Source: Alistipes communis
GTDB lineage: Bacteria; Bacteroidota; Bacteroidia; Bacteroidales; Rikenellaceae
NCBI RefSeq assembly: GCF_006542665.1
Contig: NZ_AP019735.1
Coordinates: 1,922,001-1,986,000, forward strand
Direction of reading: 5' to 3'
DNA length: 64,000 bases
The notes under the pieces: generated by a model
Told to the model about the DNA's origin: nothing
Database searches by the model: none
The model's input: only the letters and a program-made list of their open reading frames with translations
Part shown: in pieces, positions 50,816-60,680 of the stretch
Layout of the letters: each line of letters starts with the position of its first letter
How positions within the stretch are numbered: position 1 is the stretch's first letter
Position numbers and translations under genes: made by a program

Positions 50816-52624
50816 TTATTTTTTAACGATCATGATGTCGTCGATAGCAAACCGGCTCTTGTTCGTAGAAATAACGGCCACGTTATCTCCCGGATGCAAC
50901 GTGATATCGATCGAATAAGTTGTCCACTTGTAGTTGCAGAGGTAGTCGCTGCTTGTCCATCCATCTGCCAAAGTGGAATCCATCGTGATACTCGTTACTT
51001 TCTCGAAGGTTTTGGTCGCCGCGCGATATACTTCGATATCGACGACTCTTCCATCGGTCATTAACGGGCAGCCTTTGAACGAGAATGTGCAAAGCGTTCC
51101 TTCTGCGCTCAATAAAGGACTGTCAAGTGCGGGAGTTGCAATATAAAATCCGTCCTTCGAACTTGTACCGACTTTGACATAACCTTGATGAGGCGATACC
51201 TGATCGCCGATGTACCACCCTTTCAGCGAGCCGGATTTGTCTCCTGCGATTCGATTCGCCTGGCCCTTGTATGTTGCTTGGCCGTCGATGTAATTTGCGG
51301 TGGAGGCCATGCCCCATGTTGCAAGCAAGTGCGAATTTGCGAACGGATATACGACCCATGCTCCTTCCCACGGATTCGGGGTATCGGCTTGTTTGGAAAC
51401 GATCGCTTTATCGGACCAGTACGGCGTGGTGCCTGCGGCCGTATTGATGAAATCGGACTGCATCGTAATATTGTCGAATCCTTGGTAAAGAATTTCATTC
51501 GCCGCAGGGGTGTGTTCGGCTTCGGTGCGGAGTGTAATCACGGGAGAGAAGTCCGATTCTCCGTTTGTGGCCTTGATCGTAACGGTACCCTTGCTTCCTT
51601 GGAAACTGTAATTTCCGACGGTCTTCACGCGGAAATAGTAGGTCGTTGCCGGTTCCAGCTGGCCGAATGAGATCGACGTAGGAGGCAGAAGGTTCGTTCC
51701 ATTCTCTTTTCCATACCAAGAAGAGCTGCCGAACGAACCGTTGGTCGAGGCTTGACCGTCCACGCAATAGATCGAATAAATGGGGTTCGCCATCGATTCT
51801 TCCTTGGAAAGTTCGACCTGATAAGCGCGCGATCCGGCTCCCGCACCACCGGATACGTCATCCCAGTTTACGCTGAGGTGGGTCGGACCGACGTTGCGTG
51901 TAATTTGCTGGATATTTCCGGTCTTTGTCGGTTCGGGATCGGCTTTTACTTCGGAACCATCCGAATAGACAGACGCTACGCTTACGCTGTAAGACGTATT
52001 GTAATCAAGTCCGGTTACATGGTAGGATAACTCTTCTGTTTCCCCGACTTTTTGATCGTCGATATAAATTACATAACTTTCCGCCGTATCGTCTTCTTCC
52101 CATTTGAGGTTGAGATCGGAGAAGAACGGCACAACGGTGACATCTTCGGGGCCGTTCTTGGCATTGGGATCGATATGCATGACTCCTGTTCCGACTTTTA
52201 CTTTGGCCGGAACGTTGTAAGAACTCAGAATATATGCCCATTCGGAGTAGACCGAACGGGGATAGTTTGCGCGTACCCGTACAAAATATTTGCTTCCTTC
52301 GGTCAGTCCTGTGAATTGAGATGCATCATACGGAGAGTCTGAGGATTGAAGTGTATGGGAGACCGTATTGTCGTAAGCATCTCCGCCGACATCTTTTTTC
52401 TTTAAGATTTGAACCGTAAAAGATGTCGCCCCGCTTTTCAATGCGGCGTTAGCGTCCCAATACACTCCGATGGATGAACTCGACGAGTTCATTTCGTCGT
52501 AAGAGACTTCGGCGGGAGCCGGCATACTCGAATCGATACCGACCGTCGGATCGTCATCTTTACAGCTACTCAGAACAACAGCTAACATAGCGGGAATCGC
52601 TATAAGCATTTTATTGATTTTCAT
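50816..52624 (-). CDS. Fibronectin type III-containing surface lipoprotein
   Basis: The 602-residue lipoprotein has signal and lipobox (MLAVVLSSC, Cys near residue 21). Three Fn3-like repeats span residues about 35-370. The first has TSFTVQILKKKD and YFVRVRANYPRSVYS, the second ESYVIYIDDQKVGETEELSY, the third SRAYQVELSKEES and TYYFRVKTVGNYS. The last 220 residues resemble a jelly-roll adhesion/carbohydrate-binding domain (GYVKVGTSSKDGFYIATPAL ... DDIMIVKK). It is divergent from susC and has the same A/T-rich style. It may be a surface glycan-binding partner of the SusCD system, but no family name is certain. Confidence 0.75.
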   Translation of the reverse strand: MKINKMLIAIPAMLAVVLSSCKDDDPTVGIDSSMPAPAEVSYDEMNSSSSSIGVYWDANAALKSGATSFTVQILKKKDVGGDAYDNTVSHTLQSSDSPYDASQFTGLTEGSKYFVRVRANYPRSVYSEWAYILSSYNVPAKVKVGTGVMHIDPNAKNGPEDVTVVPFFSDLNLKWEEDDTAESYVIYIDDQKVGETEELSYHVTGLDYNTSYSVSVASVYSDGSEVKADPEPTKTGNIQQITRNVGPTHLSVNWDDVSGGAGAGSRAYQVELSKEESMANPIYSIYCVDGQASTNGSFGSSSWYGKENGTNLLPPTSISFGQLEPATTYYFRVKTVGNYSFQGSKGTVTIKATNGESDFSPVITLRTEAEHTPAANEILYQGFDNITMQSDFINTAAGTTPYWSDKAIVSKQADTPNPWEGAWVVYPFANSHLLATWGMASTANYIDGQATYKGQANRIAGDKSGSLKGWYIGDQVSPHQGYVKVGTSSKDGFYIATPALDSPLLSAEGTLCTFSFKGCPLMTDGRVVDIEVYRAATKTFEKVTSITMDSTLADGWTSSDYLCNYKWTTYSIDITLHPGDNVAVISTNKSRFAIDDIMIVKK

Positions 52625-52774
52625 AAGTTTGTCTTGAACTGTTTGTTAGATAATAAACACAAAATAACATAAATCAAGGTCTCGCTTCTCAAGCGAACCT
52701 TAATCCACATTATTCAATTTATCTAAGAGTCGGCCGGACATCGATGTCCGCGCCTTTGTTCCAAACTTGCAATG

Positions 52775-52804
52775 CAAATATATATCTTTTTTTTCAAAAA
52801 CAAA
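52775..52804 (-). promoter_or_regulatory. Promoter of the fibronectin-type lipoprotein gene
   Basis: On the minus strand TTTG (52804-52801), an 18-nt spacer and TATATTTG (52782-52775). The start near 52768 leaves a leader of about 145 nt. Confidence 0.65.
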
Positions 52805-52975
52805 CTTTTTTCCTGAAATTTTTAATTTCATCCGGATTTTCGGGCGCATTTCATAAATGCGGACGGATGGAAAACCGTGTCGGGAATCGAAGTGAATCGA
52901 AAAATCTGATTGGGGAACTGAAAGAAATTGAAAGTATTTGGTTTCTAAGGCATTGGATTTTTTGAAGGAGATGTA

Positions 52976-52984
52976 GGGGGGGGG
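52976..52984. repeat. Nine-G homopolymer tract
   Basis: A run of nine G lies between the divergent promoters, about 105 nt upstream of the susC -33 box. No coding frame crosses it. Confidence 0.9.
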
Positions 52985-53087
52985 TAATTTGTTATTTGTC
53001 AGCGATTTATGCTGTTTTTTATTCCCTTTTCGTCGGGCGATCGGAATTAATTTTGGTTTCGAGTAAAAAAATATCCGATTTTATTTG

Positions 53088-53113
53088 TTTGAATTCGAAA
53101 TTTATTATATTTG
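53088..53113 (+). promoter_or_regulatory. Promoter of the susC-susD-phosphoesterase operon
   Basis: TTTG (53088-53091) and TATATTTG (53106-53113) are 14 nt apart; the overlapping TTTG at 53084-53087 gives a better 18-nt spacer. The -7 box is a full match. Confidence 0.6.
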
Positions 53114-53120
53114 CATAAAA

Positions 53121-53368
53121 GTTTTTTGTATAAAATATAAGTAATAACCCCTAATTCATTGACTTAACAACCTAAACGAAAATTACGACGACCCAGAAAG
53201 CCATCCAAACATTCCCTTAAACCATTATTCGATTATTTTCAGAGAATCCAAACTCGCAATCGTCCCCGTTTGAATGTCCTCAGGGCAGGCAGATGTTTTC
53301 CTATATAAATAGGTAAAGGGACGCCTGAAAATTACTAAAAATGTTGGAACTAATTAAAGAAGATTAGA
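53121..53368 (+). other. Long susC mRNA leader
   Basis: About 250 nt separate the promoter from the susC start. No open frame or known riboswitch was recognised. Leaders of this length in Bacteroides polysaccharide loci often host antisense small RNAs, but none can be shown from sequence alone. Confidence 0.45.
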
Positions 53369-56300
53369 ATGAAACACGTACTACTTCCCCCCCCCAGTAA
53401 AAAGTTTGCTGTGCGAGGTGTGTTCACGTGTGCTCTTGCTTGTTTGATGATGCTCATATCATCGAGCGTTTTCGCACAGAGCCAAACGATTTCTGGTACC
53501 GTTACCGACGCTACGACCAACAGCCCGCTTGCAGGTGCGGCGATCATGGTCAAAGGAACGACAGTAGGTACCATTTCCGATGCGGACGGTTCGTATCGCA
53601 TCAAGGCCAAACCGACCGACGTGCTGGTATGTACGTTCTTCGGTTACAAATCTCAGGAAGTTACGGTCGGCAATCGCTCGGCTGTCAATTTTGCCATTGC
53701 AGAAGATAATACGAAAATCGACGAGGTGGTTGTCGTAGGTTACGGTACGCTGAAGAAAACGCAGCTGGTAGGTGCTGTCGAGAACCTCTCCGGCGAAGCG
53801 CTCGAAGGACGTACAAATGCCAACATTACCCGTTCGTTACAGGGGCAGATCCCGGGTCTGAACATCATCCAGACCGACGGTAAGCCCAACCATCAGGGTT
53901 CGGTATACGTGCGCGGTAACGCGACGGGTTATCAGTCGCGTAAGAGCGGTACGAGCGGTGAAGGTACGAAGCACTCGATCGGTCAGGGCGGTTCGGCTCT
54001 GGTGCTGATCGACGGTGTCGAAGGCGACCTGACGACAGTCAACCCCGAAGACGTCGAGACGATTTCCGTGCTGAAGGATGCCGCTTCGGCTGCCGTATAC
54101 GGCGCTCGTGGCGCATTCGGTGTGATTTTGGTAACGACCAAAGCAGCTAAAAAGGATCGGGTTACCGTAAACTATAACGGTTCGTTCTCCATTAATCGTC
54201 GTACGGTGATTTGGGAAGACCATCTAGTATCCGACGGTTTGCAGTGGGCGGAAGCTTTCGCCGAGTTTTTCCAGGGTAATGACCGTACTCCCCAGTCGTC
54301 GGGAACGTTCCCCAGTGATGTCAACAAGGAGATCGGCTTCTCGCAGGCTTATCTCGATGAGTTCCGTCGTCGCAAGACCGATCCTTCCTACGAAAAGTAT
54401 GGTAATTTGTATGGAAACCTGAACGAATTGGGCTCTACTACCAATAAGACCGTTTACTACGGCAGCACGGATTGGGTGGATATGTATCTGAAGGATTATA
54501 ACTTCACGCAGACGCACAATATTACCGTATCGGGTGCCGGTGAACGCTCTTCATTCGCGATTTCCGGTCGTTATTACAATCAGGACGGTATCTATAATAT
54601 CGGTGAGGAGGATTTCAAGTCCTATAACTTGCGTGCCAAGGGCGATGTGAAAATTGCCAAATGGTTGACGTTGGCCAACAATACGTCGATTTTCAGCCGT
54701 AAATATCACCAGCCTTTCGTCGTAAACGGATCGATGCCTATCTGGCGTCAGATCGAACACCGAGCTCAGCCGCTCTATCCGGTGTATAACGAGGACGGTA
54801 CGCCGACTTACGCTGCTGCCGCAATGGTTTATGAAGGATGGATGCGAGATGAAGCCTACCAGGAGGATAATAAACTCGATGCGATCACGACGACGACTTT
54901 GACTGCTGAGCCGATCAAGGACGTATTGAAGGTTTCGGCAGACTTTACCTACAAGGCTATCCGTTCGAAAAAGGATCGTCTTTCGCCTACCCAGACGGGT
55001 TATACGACGGCAGGAGAGCCGCATGAATACAATCCGAACTCTTATAAGTCGCATTGGACATACGATACCGATTATGTCGCATCGAACATTGTTGCGACGT
55101 GGACTCCAAAATTGGGCGAGAATCACAATCTGAACGTTGTGGGCGGTTGGAATATCGAGAAGACGAAGTATCGTAACACCTATTTGCAGCGTAGAGGTAT
55201 CCTCTATCCGTCGCTTCCTTCGTTCGAACTGATGGATTCGTCTGAATATAATGTTTCCGACGGTGGCTACGATAAATCTATGGTCGGTATCTTCGGCCGT
55301 ATTAACTACACCTTGCTCAATCGTTACATCTTCGAGTTTGCCGCTCGTTACGACGGGTCGTCGCTCTTCCCGACCAATCAGCAGTGGGGTTTCTTCCCTT
55401 CGGGCTCGATCGGCTGGCGTATTTCGGAGGAGCCGTGGATGAAATGGTCGCGCAACTGGTTGGATAACTTCAAGATCCGCGCCAATGTGGGTTCGTTGGG
55501 CAATGCTTCGATCGATCCGTATCAGTTCTTGTCCCTGATGCGTACGAGCAATAGCGCTAGCAAATCGATCGAGAAGTCGTCTATCTTGATTAACGGCGAG
55601 CAGGTTCCTTACACTTCCTGGCCTACGATGGTTCCGGCGTCGTTGACATGGGAGACTGTTACGACGTATGATATCGGTGTCGATTTCGACTTGTTGCGTA
55701 ATCGTTTGTCCGGTTCATTCGATTACTATTGGCGTTATACCAACGATATGTTGATCAATGGTCCCGATTATCCGCAGGTGCTTGGTGAGACTTCGCCCAA
55801 GGGCAATTTCGGTGCATTGAAGACCAAAGGCTGGGAGGCATCGCTTTCGTGGCGCGACAGCTTTAAGGTCGGCGGGAAACCGTTCAATTACAATGTGAAG
55901 GTCAGCGTCTGGGACAGCCGCACTTGGGTGAAGGATTACTACAACTCCGATGGTGCGATCTACTCTTACTATAAAGGCCAGGAATTGGGCGATATCTGGG
56001 GCTTCCGCACCGACGGTTATTTCTTGACCAATGAGGAGGCAAATAACTGGGCCGTAGATGCGTTCCATAAAAATGGCAACAATTTCCGTGCTTATGCCGG
56101 TGACTTGAAATTCCTCGATCTCGACGGTAACGGAAAGATCGAAAACGGAGGTGAGCGTCCTACGCTCGACAACCATGGCGATTTGGACATTATCGGCAAT
56201 ACGACGCCGCGTTATCAGTATGGTATCAATTTGGGTGCGAACTGGAACGGTATCGGTTTGAGTGTCTTCGTTCAGGGTGTCGGCAAGCGCGACTGGTATC

Positions 56301-56791
56301 CGATGGTCGAGTCCGGTTTCTTCTGGGGTATGTACAACCGTCCTTACGGTTATTTGCCGAAGGTTCATACGACCGATGCGGTCATTATGGATTACAGTAC
56401 CGAAAACTGGCGCGTAACCAATCCGGGGGCATATTATACCCGTCGTGTAACCTATGCGGCTAATCGTAACGTCGGTCCTCTGACTTATGAAAACGATTAT
56501 TATCTGCAGGATGCATCGTATTGGCGTATCAAGAATATTACGATCGATTATACGTTCCCGCAGGAGTTGACTCGTAAGATTCGTATCGAGAAGTTGAAGA
56601 TTTATGTATCGGGCGATAACATTTTCACCCATTCGCCGCTCTTCAAGCATACCGATATGTTCGATCCGGAAACGATCGGTTTCGGTGATAGCGATTACAA
56701 TGATACTACCGGCGGTTTGAGCGGTGTAGGTCAGGGTTACAGCTATCCGATGCTGAAGACGTGGACGATCGGTTTGAATGTCACTTTCTAA
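53369..56791 (+). CDS. SusC/RagA-family TonB-dependent outer-membrane transporter
   Basis: The 1140-residue barrel imports a ligand captured by SusD. It starts MKHVLLPPPSKKFAVRG, then a signal helix (ALACLMMLISSSVFAQ). A carboxypeptidase-regulatory-like domain follows (ISGTVTDATTNSPLAGAAIM). The TonB box/linker DEVVVVGYGTLKKTQLVGAV leads to the plug (NITRSLQGQIPGLNIIQTDG; LVLIDGVEGDL; SVLKDAASAAVYGARGAFGV). The barrel ends with TWTIGLNVTF, a terminal aromatic residue as usual. A run of nine C at codons 7-9 encodes the three Pro and could switch translation by slippage. It is first in susC-susD-phosphoesterase. The DNA is visibly A/T-richer than the housekeeping genes. Confidence 0.96.
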   Translation: MKHVLLPPPSKKFAVRGVFTCALACLMMLISSSVFAQSQTISGTVTDATTNSPLAGAAIMVKGTTVGTISDADGSYRIKAKPTDVLVCTFFGYKSQEVTVGNRSAVNFAIAEDNTKIDEVVVVGYGTLKKTQLVGAVENLSGEALEGRTNANITRSLQGQIPGLNIIQTDGKPNHQGSVYVRGNATGYQSRKSGTSGEGTKHSIGQGGSALVLIDGVEGDLTTVNPEDVETISVLKDAASAAVYGARGAFGVILVTTKAAKKDRVTVNYNGSFSINRRTVIWEDHLVSDGLQWAEAFAEFFQGNDRTPQSSGTFPSDVNKEIGFSQAYLDEFRRRKTDPSYEKYGNLYGNLNELGSTTNKTVYYGSTDWVDMYLKDYNFTQTHNITVSGAGERSSFAISGRYYNQDGIYNIGEEDFKSYNLRAKGDVKIAKWLTLANNTSIFSRKYHQPFVVNGSMPIWRQIEHRAQPLYPVYNEDGTPTYAAAAMVYEGWMRDEAYQEDNKLDAITTTTLTAEPIKDVLKVSADFTYKAIRSKKDRLSPTQTGYTTAGEPHEYNPNSYKSHWTYDTDYVASNIVATWTPKLGENHNLNVVGGWNIEKTKYRNTYLQRRGILYPSLPSFELMDSSEYNVSDGGYDKSMVGIFGRINYTLLNRYIFEFAARYDGSSLFPTNQQWGFFPSGSIGWRISEEPWMKWSRNWLDNFKIRANVGSLGNASIDPYQFLSLMRTSNSASKSIEKSSILINGEQVPYTSWPTMVPASLTWETVTTYDIGVDFDLLRNRLSGSFDYYWRYTNDMLINGPDYPQVLGETSPKGNFGALKTKGWEASLSWRDSFKVGGKPFNYNVKVSVWDSRTWVKDYYNSDGAIYSYYKGQELGDIWGFRTDGYFLTNEEANNWAVDAFHKNGNNFRAYAGDLKFLDLDGNGKIENGGERPTLDNHGDLDIIGNTTPRYQYGINLGANWNGIGLSVFVQGVGKRDWYPMVESGFFWGMYNRPYGYLPKVHTTDAVIMDYSTENWRVTNPGAYYTRRVTYAANRNVGPLTYENDYYLQDASYWRIKNITIDYTFPQELTRKIRIEKLKIYVSGDNIFTHSPLFKHTDMFDPETIGFGDSDYNDTTGGLSGVGQGYSYPMLKTWTIGLNVTF
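53387..53395. repeat. Nine-C tract inside the susC signal-peptide region
   Basis: Nine C follow CTACTT, 18 nt after the susC start. Loss or gain of one C shifts the frame before the signal helix. Read as written, the gene is in the ON frame. Confidence 0.9.
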
Positions 56792-56804
56792 TGAATGTTA
56801 AATT

Positions 56805-58631
56805 ATGAAAAATATTATTAGATTATTTGCAATAGGGGCCGTTGCCTTCACCGGAGTTTCGTGTGAAGACTTTTTGTCGGCGGATCCGGTGAATAGAGTT
56901 TCGGCCGAAGCCTTTTTTGTTTCGGAATCCGATTTACAGTTATATTGTAACGGTCTCCTCGAATCGTATTGCCCGTCGGCGAATACGATTGGTATGGGAG
57001 ATAGTTATACAGACTTGACCGCCAGCAAATCGGGTACGGATTATTACAAACCGGGGGCAGCATGGGATGCAGGTAAGCAGACCGGTTGGGATGTCGGTGA
57101 TTGGAGAAGTATCCGTCGTGCCAATATTATGCTGCGGGACATGGTTCGAGCCAAAGAGAATGTTTCAGAGGCCGTTTATAATCATTATGAAGGCGTAGCG
57201 CGTTTTTGGCGGGCTTATTTCTATTATAGCAAAGTGAAGACGTTCGGCAATGTGCCGTGGATCGATCATGTACTCGATGTCGACGATGCGTTGCTCTATG
57301 CCGGCCGCGACGATCGCGAATATGTGATGAGCAAAGTGTTGGAGGATCTGAATTTCGCTTGCACGTATTGTTCTACCGATACGAAGACTTACAAGAACGT
57401 GATTAATCGTTGGGTAGCTTTGGCTTTCAAATCGCGAGTTTGTCTTTTCGAAGGTACTTATCGTAAATATCACAAGGTCAATCCGTCGACGAATCAGCCT
57501 TGGAACAATAAGTATGAGAGTGCCGATGATTTCTTGCAGGAAGCTGTCGATGCCGCCAATACGATTATGACGAAGGCGGGGTTGAAGTTGCACAATGACT
57601 ATCATGCCTTGTTTACGACGTCGGCTTTGGGCGATATCAATGAAGTGATTTGGTATCGCGAGTACAAGACGAGTGACGGTCTGAATGTATGGAACGACCT
57701 GACGTTGAATTACAATACTTCTACTGCAAGTCAGAAGGTTTCGCCGACGAAGGCCTTGATGAACATGTATCTCACGACCGACGGTACCCCGATCGAGTCG
57801 GATCAGGTTCCGATGAGCAAAGAGTTTGAAGGCCGCGATCCTCGTCTGAGCCAGACGGTTCATGCTCCGGGACACGAGTGGACGTACGGCGGTGTAACCG
57901 GGCCTAAGCCTTTGAACTTCACGCACGTCGTTACCGGCTATATGTTTATGAAATGGAGTCAGGAGTTCGAGAACAACTACACGACTGGGCGTGGCGATAA
58001 TTCCGTACCTATTTTCCGCCTTGGAGAAGTTTTGCTCAACTATGCGGAGGCGAAAGCCGAGCTCAATAACGGTTCGTTATCTCAGGAGGACTGGAATTTG
58101 ACGGTAGGCGCGTTGCGCGATCGTGCTGGGGTTAAGAATATCTGGCCGGAAGATACAGCGAACTATAAGCCCGATCAGTGGTTGATCGATTATTATGCTC
58201 AGGCAGAGGGCGCCGCTATTACGAATCTGTCGAATACGATTCTCGAAATCCGTCGTGAACGTGTTACGGAGCTGATTCTCGAGAACCTCCGTGTCGATGA
58301 TCTTTATCGCTGGCATTGTGCGAATCTGATCGCTCTTCGCGATACCGAGAAGGGTTGGAAGGGTGTATACTTATCGGCTGATGAAGTTAAGAACGGTATG
58401 GAATTCAACGGATACACGTATACCTTTACTGCGGCGGATACCAATCCTAACAACTATTGCATTGGTACCAGCATGAGTGATAATAACTGGACGCTGACCG
58501 ACGGCGATCACGGTTATCTGGTATACCACGAAGATTTACGTTTCGACGAGCGAATGTACGTGCGTCCGATTCCTTCTGCGGCATTGTCATTGAATACCAA
58601 TTTAGGCCAGAACTACGGTTGGGAACAGTGA
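56805..58631 (+). CDS. SusD/RagB-family surface lipoprotein
   Basis: The 608-residue partner of SusC sits as a lid on the transporter and binds the ligand. It starts MKNIIRLFAIGAVAFTGVSC (lipobox GVSC). It has the SusD helical repeat core: DFLSADPVNRVSAEAFFVSE, YNHYEGVARFWRAYFYYSKV, NRWVALAFKSRVCLFEGTYR, PIFRLGEVLLNYAEAKAELN and ILEIRRERVTELILENLRVD. It follows susC by 13 nt. Length is somewhat above the common 500-580. Confidence 0.95.
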   Translation: MKNIIRLFAIGAVAFTGVSCEDFLSADPVNRVSAEAFFVSESDLQLYCNGLLESYCPSANTIGMGDSYTDLTASKSGTDYYKPGAAWDAGKQTGWDVGDWRSIRRANIMLRDMVRAKENVSEAVYNHYEGVARFWRAYFYYSKVKTFGNVPWIDHVLDVDDALLYAGRDDREYVMSKVLEDLNFACTYCSTDTKTYKNVINRWVALAFKSRVCLFEGTYRKYHKVNPSTNQPWNNKYESADDFLQEAVDAANTIMTKAGLKLHNDYHALFTTSALGDINEVIWYREYKTSDGLNVWNDLTLNYNTSTASQKVSPTKALMNMYLTTDGTPIESDQVPMSKEFEGRDPRLSQTVHAPGHEWTYGGVTGPKPLNFTHVVTGYMFMKWSQEFENNYTTGRGDNSVPIFRLGEVLLNYAEAKAELNNGSLSQEDWNLTVGALRDRAGVKNIWPEDTANYKPDQWLIDYYAQAEGAAITNLSNTILEIRRERVTELILENLRVDDLYRWHCANLIALRDTEKGWKGVYLSADEVKNGMEFNGYTYTFTAADTNPNNYCIGTSMSDNNWTLTDGDHGYLVYHEDLRFDERMYVRPIPSAALSLNTNLGQNYGWEQ

Positions 58632-58659
58632 TCTTTGCAGGAGAATAGAGTTTGATTAA

Positions 58660-58702
58660 AAAGATAAGTGGTCTTTGTTTTACTCAAAGATCGCTTATCT
58701 TT
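58660..58702 (+). terminator. Attenuator-like hairpin between susD and the phosphoesterase gene
   Basis: AAAGATAAGTGGTCTTTG and CAAAGATCGCTTATCTTT pair over 18 positions with two mismatches and a 7-nt loop. Only a weak T-run follows, so it may cut transcription partly and lower expression of the third gene. Confidence 0.6.
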
Positions 58703-58755
58703 CTAAATAGTACGCGATTTTATTTACTGTGAATCCAAATAAGGAAGGATTATAT

Positions 58756-60435
58756 ATGTTAAGAAAGTTTTATTATCTGTTTTTGACGGTGGCTTTGCTG
58801 GGCGGAGCCGCTTGTTCGAGTTCCGATTCTGATGACTCGGATCCTACGCCTCCCGAGGGTGAGACGGTCCTTGTCGGTCAGATCTCGGATGCTACGACGG
58901 GGAAAGGTATTGCCGGCGTTCCCGTGACGGACGGCTATACGTTTACTACTACGGATGCCGACGGTAACTACCGCCTCGTAGCGAACCGTTATTGCCGCAA
59001 TGTCTATTACGTTACTCCGGCGAACTATAAGGTGGCTCTCGATCCTTCCTCCAAGTTGCCGCTGTTCTATTCGACCTCTACGATTCAGCGCTACAAGGAG
59101 AATCGCAACGATTTTAAACTGGAACCGCTTCCCGCTGTCGAGGAGAATTTTACGCTCGTCGCTATCGGGGATCCGCAGTGTAAGACGGATGATGATGTGA
59201 CTCGTTGGGAAACGGAGACGATTCCCGATATCAAATCCACACTCAAAAGTGCACAGGAGGAAGGTCGGTGGACGAATGCCTATGCCGTTACATTGGGCGA
59301 TATTACGTTCGACAATACGGTGCAGTGGGATCCGATGAAAAAATCGATGTCGAACATGCAGATCGGGACGGATTATCTGCCGATCTTCAACTGCATGGGC
59401 AATCACGACCACGATGCCTCTCAATCGACTCCATACGCTGCTCAATTGAACTATGTCCAGCGTTTCGGCCCGGCCGACTATTCATTTAATAGAGGTAAGG
59501 CACATATCGTTGTGATGGATAATGTCGTTTGCACGAGATCTACGGGTTCGACGTGGAATTATGAAGCCGGACTTCTGGATCAGCAGTATAATTGGCTGAA
59601 AGCCGATCTGGACCTGGTCGAGAACAAGGCGGACAAGATTATTTTCTTTTGTGCCCATATTCCTTTCCGTAACGGGGGAAAGAACACGGGATCGAATGTG
59701 AATGAAGACAAGCATTATGCGGATGTCCTCAATTTGTTGACGCAATTCAAGGAGGCGCATATCATGATCGGACATACGCATTATCCGCAGAATTATATTC
59801 ATACCAAGTATGTGTGCCAGGGTGGTAAGCCTGTGTATGAGCATGTTCATGGCGGTGCCTGCGGTGCTTGGTGGTCGAGCAACCTGAATGTCGACGGGGC
59901 TCCCAACGGTTACAGCATCTACGAAATCAAAGGCAATGTCGTCGATAACTGGGTAGCGAAATCTACCGGACGGCCCGAGACGTACCAGATGCGTGTATAC
60001 GATGGCAATGCCACCTATACGGGATCGAAGGAATACTCCTACACTTGGACGGGTGGCGGTACTGGCGCCGGTATCAAGACGAACGGCAATGCGGCATTGA
60101 AGGATTGTTTCGTCGTTTCGATTTGGAATGACGATCCCCAGAATTGGAAGGTGGAACTCGTTCAGAACGGCGTTGTTACGCCGATGTCGCGTATAAGTTC
60201 GAATATTGCTGATATGTGTGCCGTATCGTTCTTCTTTAACGAATGCGGCAAGACGACGACGACCTGGAACAAGGCATTGCAGCATTATTGGTACGTCAAA
60301 GCTCCCGGAGGAAATCCCTCGACTGAAAAGGATTGGGTCGTACGTGCTACGCAGACGATTCCTGCAAGCGGGAAGACCAATGTCTATGAAGCAGCTGCTT
60401 TCCAGACCGATTTTTCGGGTTTCGCAGCTAATTGA
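58756..60435 (+). CDS. Calcineurin-like phosphoesterase lipoprotein
   Basis: The 559-residue protein starts at ATG 58756 (MLRKFYYLFLTVALLGGAAC, lipobox GAAC). An N-terminal carboxypeptidase-regulatory-like domain (VGQISDATTGKGIAGVPVTD) is followed by a metallophosphoesterase core. The core motifs AIGDPQ, LGDITFDN, MGNHDHD, FFCAHIPF and IGHTHYPQ carry the two-metal ligands. A C-terminal beta-sandwich follows (CFVVSIWNDDPQNWKVELVQ). It should act outside or in the periplasm on a phosphorylated ligand taken up by the SusCD pair. The substrate is unknown. Confidence 0.9.
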   Translation: MLRKFYYLFLTVALLGGAACSSSDSDDSDPTPPEGETVLVGQISDATTGKGIAGVPVTDGYTFTTTDADGNYRLVANRYCRNVYYVTPANYKVALDPSSKLPLFYSTSTIQRYKENRNDFKLEPLPAVEENFTLVAIGDPQCKTDDDVTRWETETIPDIKSTLKSAQEEGRWTNAYAVTLGDITFDNTVQWDPMKKSMSNMQIGTDYLPIFNCMGNHDHDASQSTPYAAQLNYVQRFGPADYSFNRGKAHIVVMDNVVCTRSTGSTWNYEAGLLDQQYNWLKADLDLVENKADKIIFFCAHIPFRNGGKNTGSNVNEDKHYADVLNLLTQFKEAHIMIGHTHYPQNYIHTKYVCQGGKPVYEHVHGGACGAWWSSNLNVDGAPNGYSIYEIKGNVVDNWVAKSTGRPETYQMRVYDGNATYTGSKEYSYTWTGGGTGAGIKTNGNAALKDCFVVSIWNDDPQNWKVELVQNGVVTPMSRISSNIADMCAVSFFFNECGKTTTTWNKALQHYWYVKAPGGNPSTEKDWVVRATQTIPASGKTNVYEAAAFQTDFSGFAAN

Positions 60436-60453
60436 TCCATAGAGGTTGTATTT

Positions 60454-60484
60454 AAAGCGGTGTGCCTATTAAGCACACCGCTTT
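60454..60484 (+). terminator. Terminator of the susCD operon
   Basis: AAAGCGGTGTGC and GCACACCGCTTT form a perfect 12-bp stem with a 7-nt loop, followed by T residues. Confidence 0.9.
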
Positions 60485-60680
60485 TTTGTTGGTATGCAGG
60501 GGTATCCGTAATATTTTTCGTCCGGATATCGCTACACCACGGGATGTAAATATTGGGATGCTCTGAGTACGAATGTTCTTGGATAAGAATCATCTCGCTT
60601 CTGGCGATCGGAAGCGGGATGATTCGGCGGATTGTCGAGGATTGCTTTTCGAAGGCGGCCCGTTGCCCGGTTGTGTTCTC

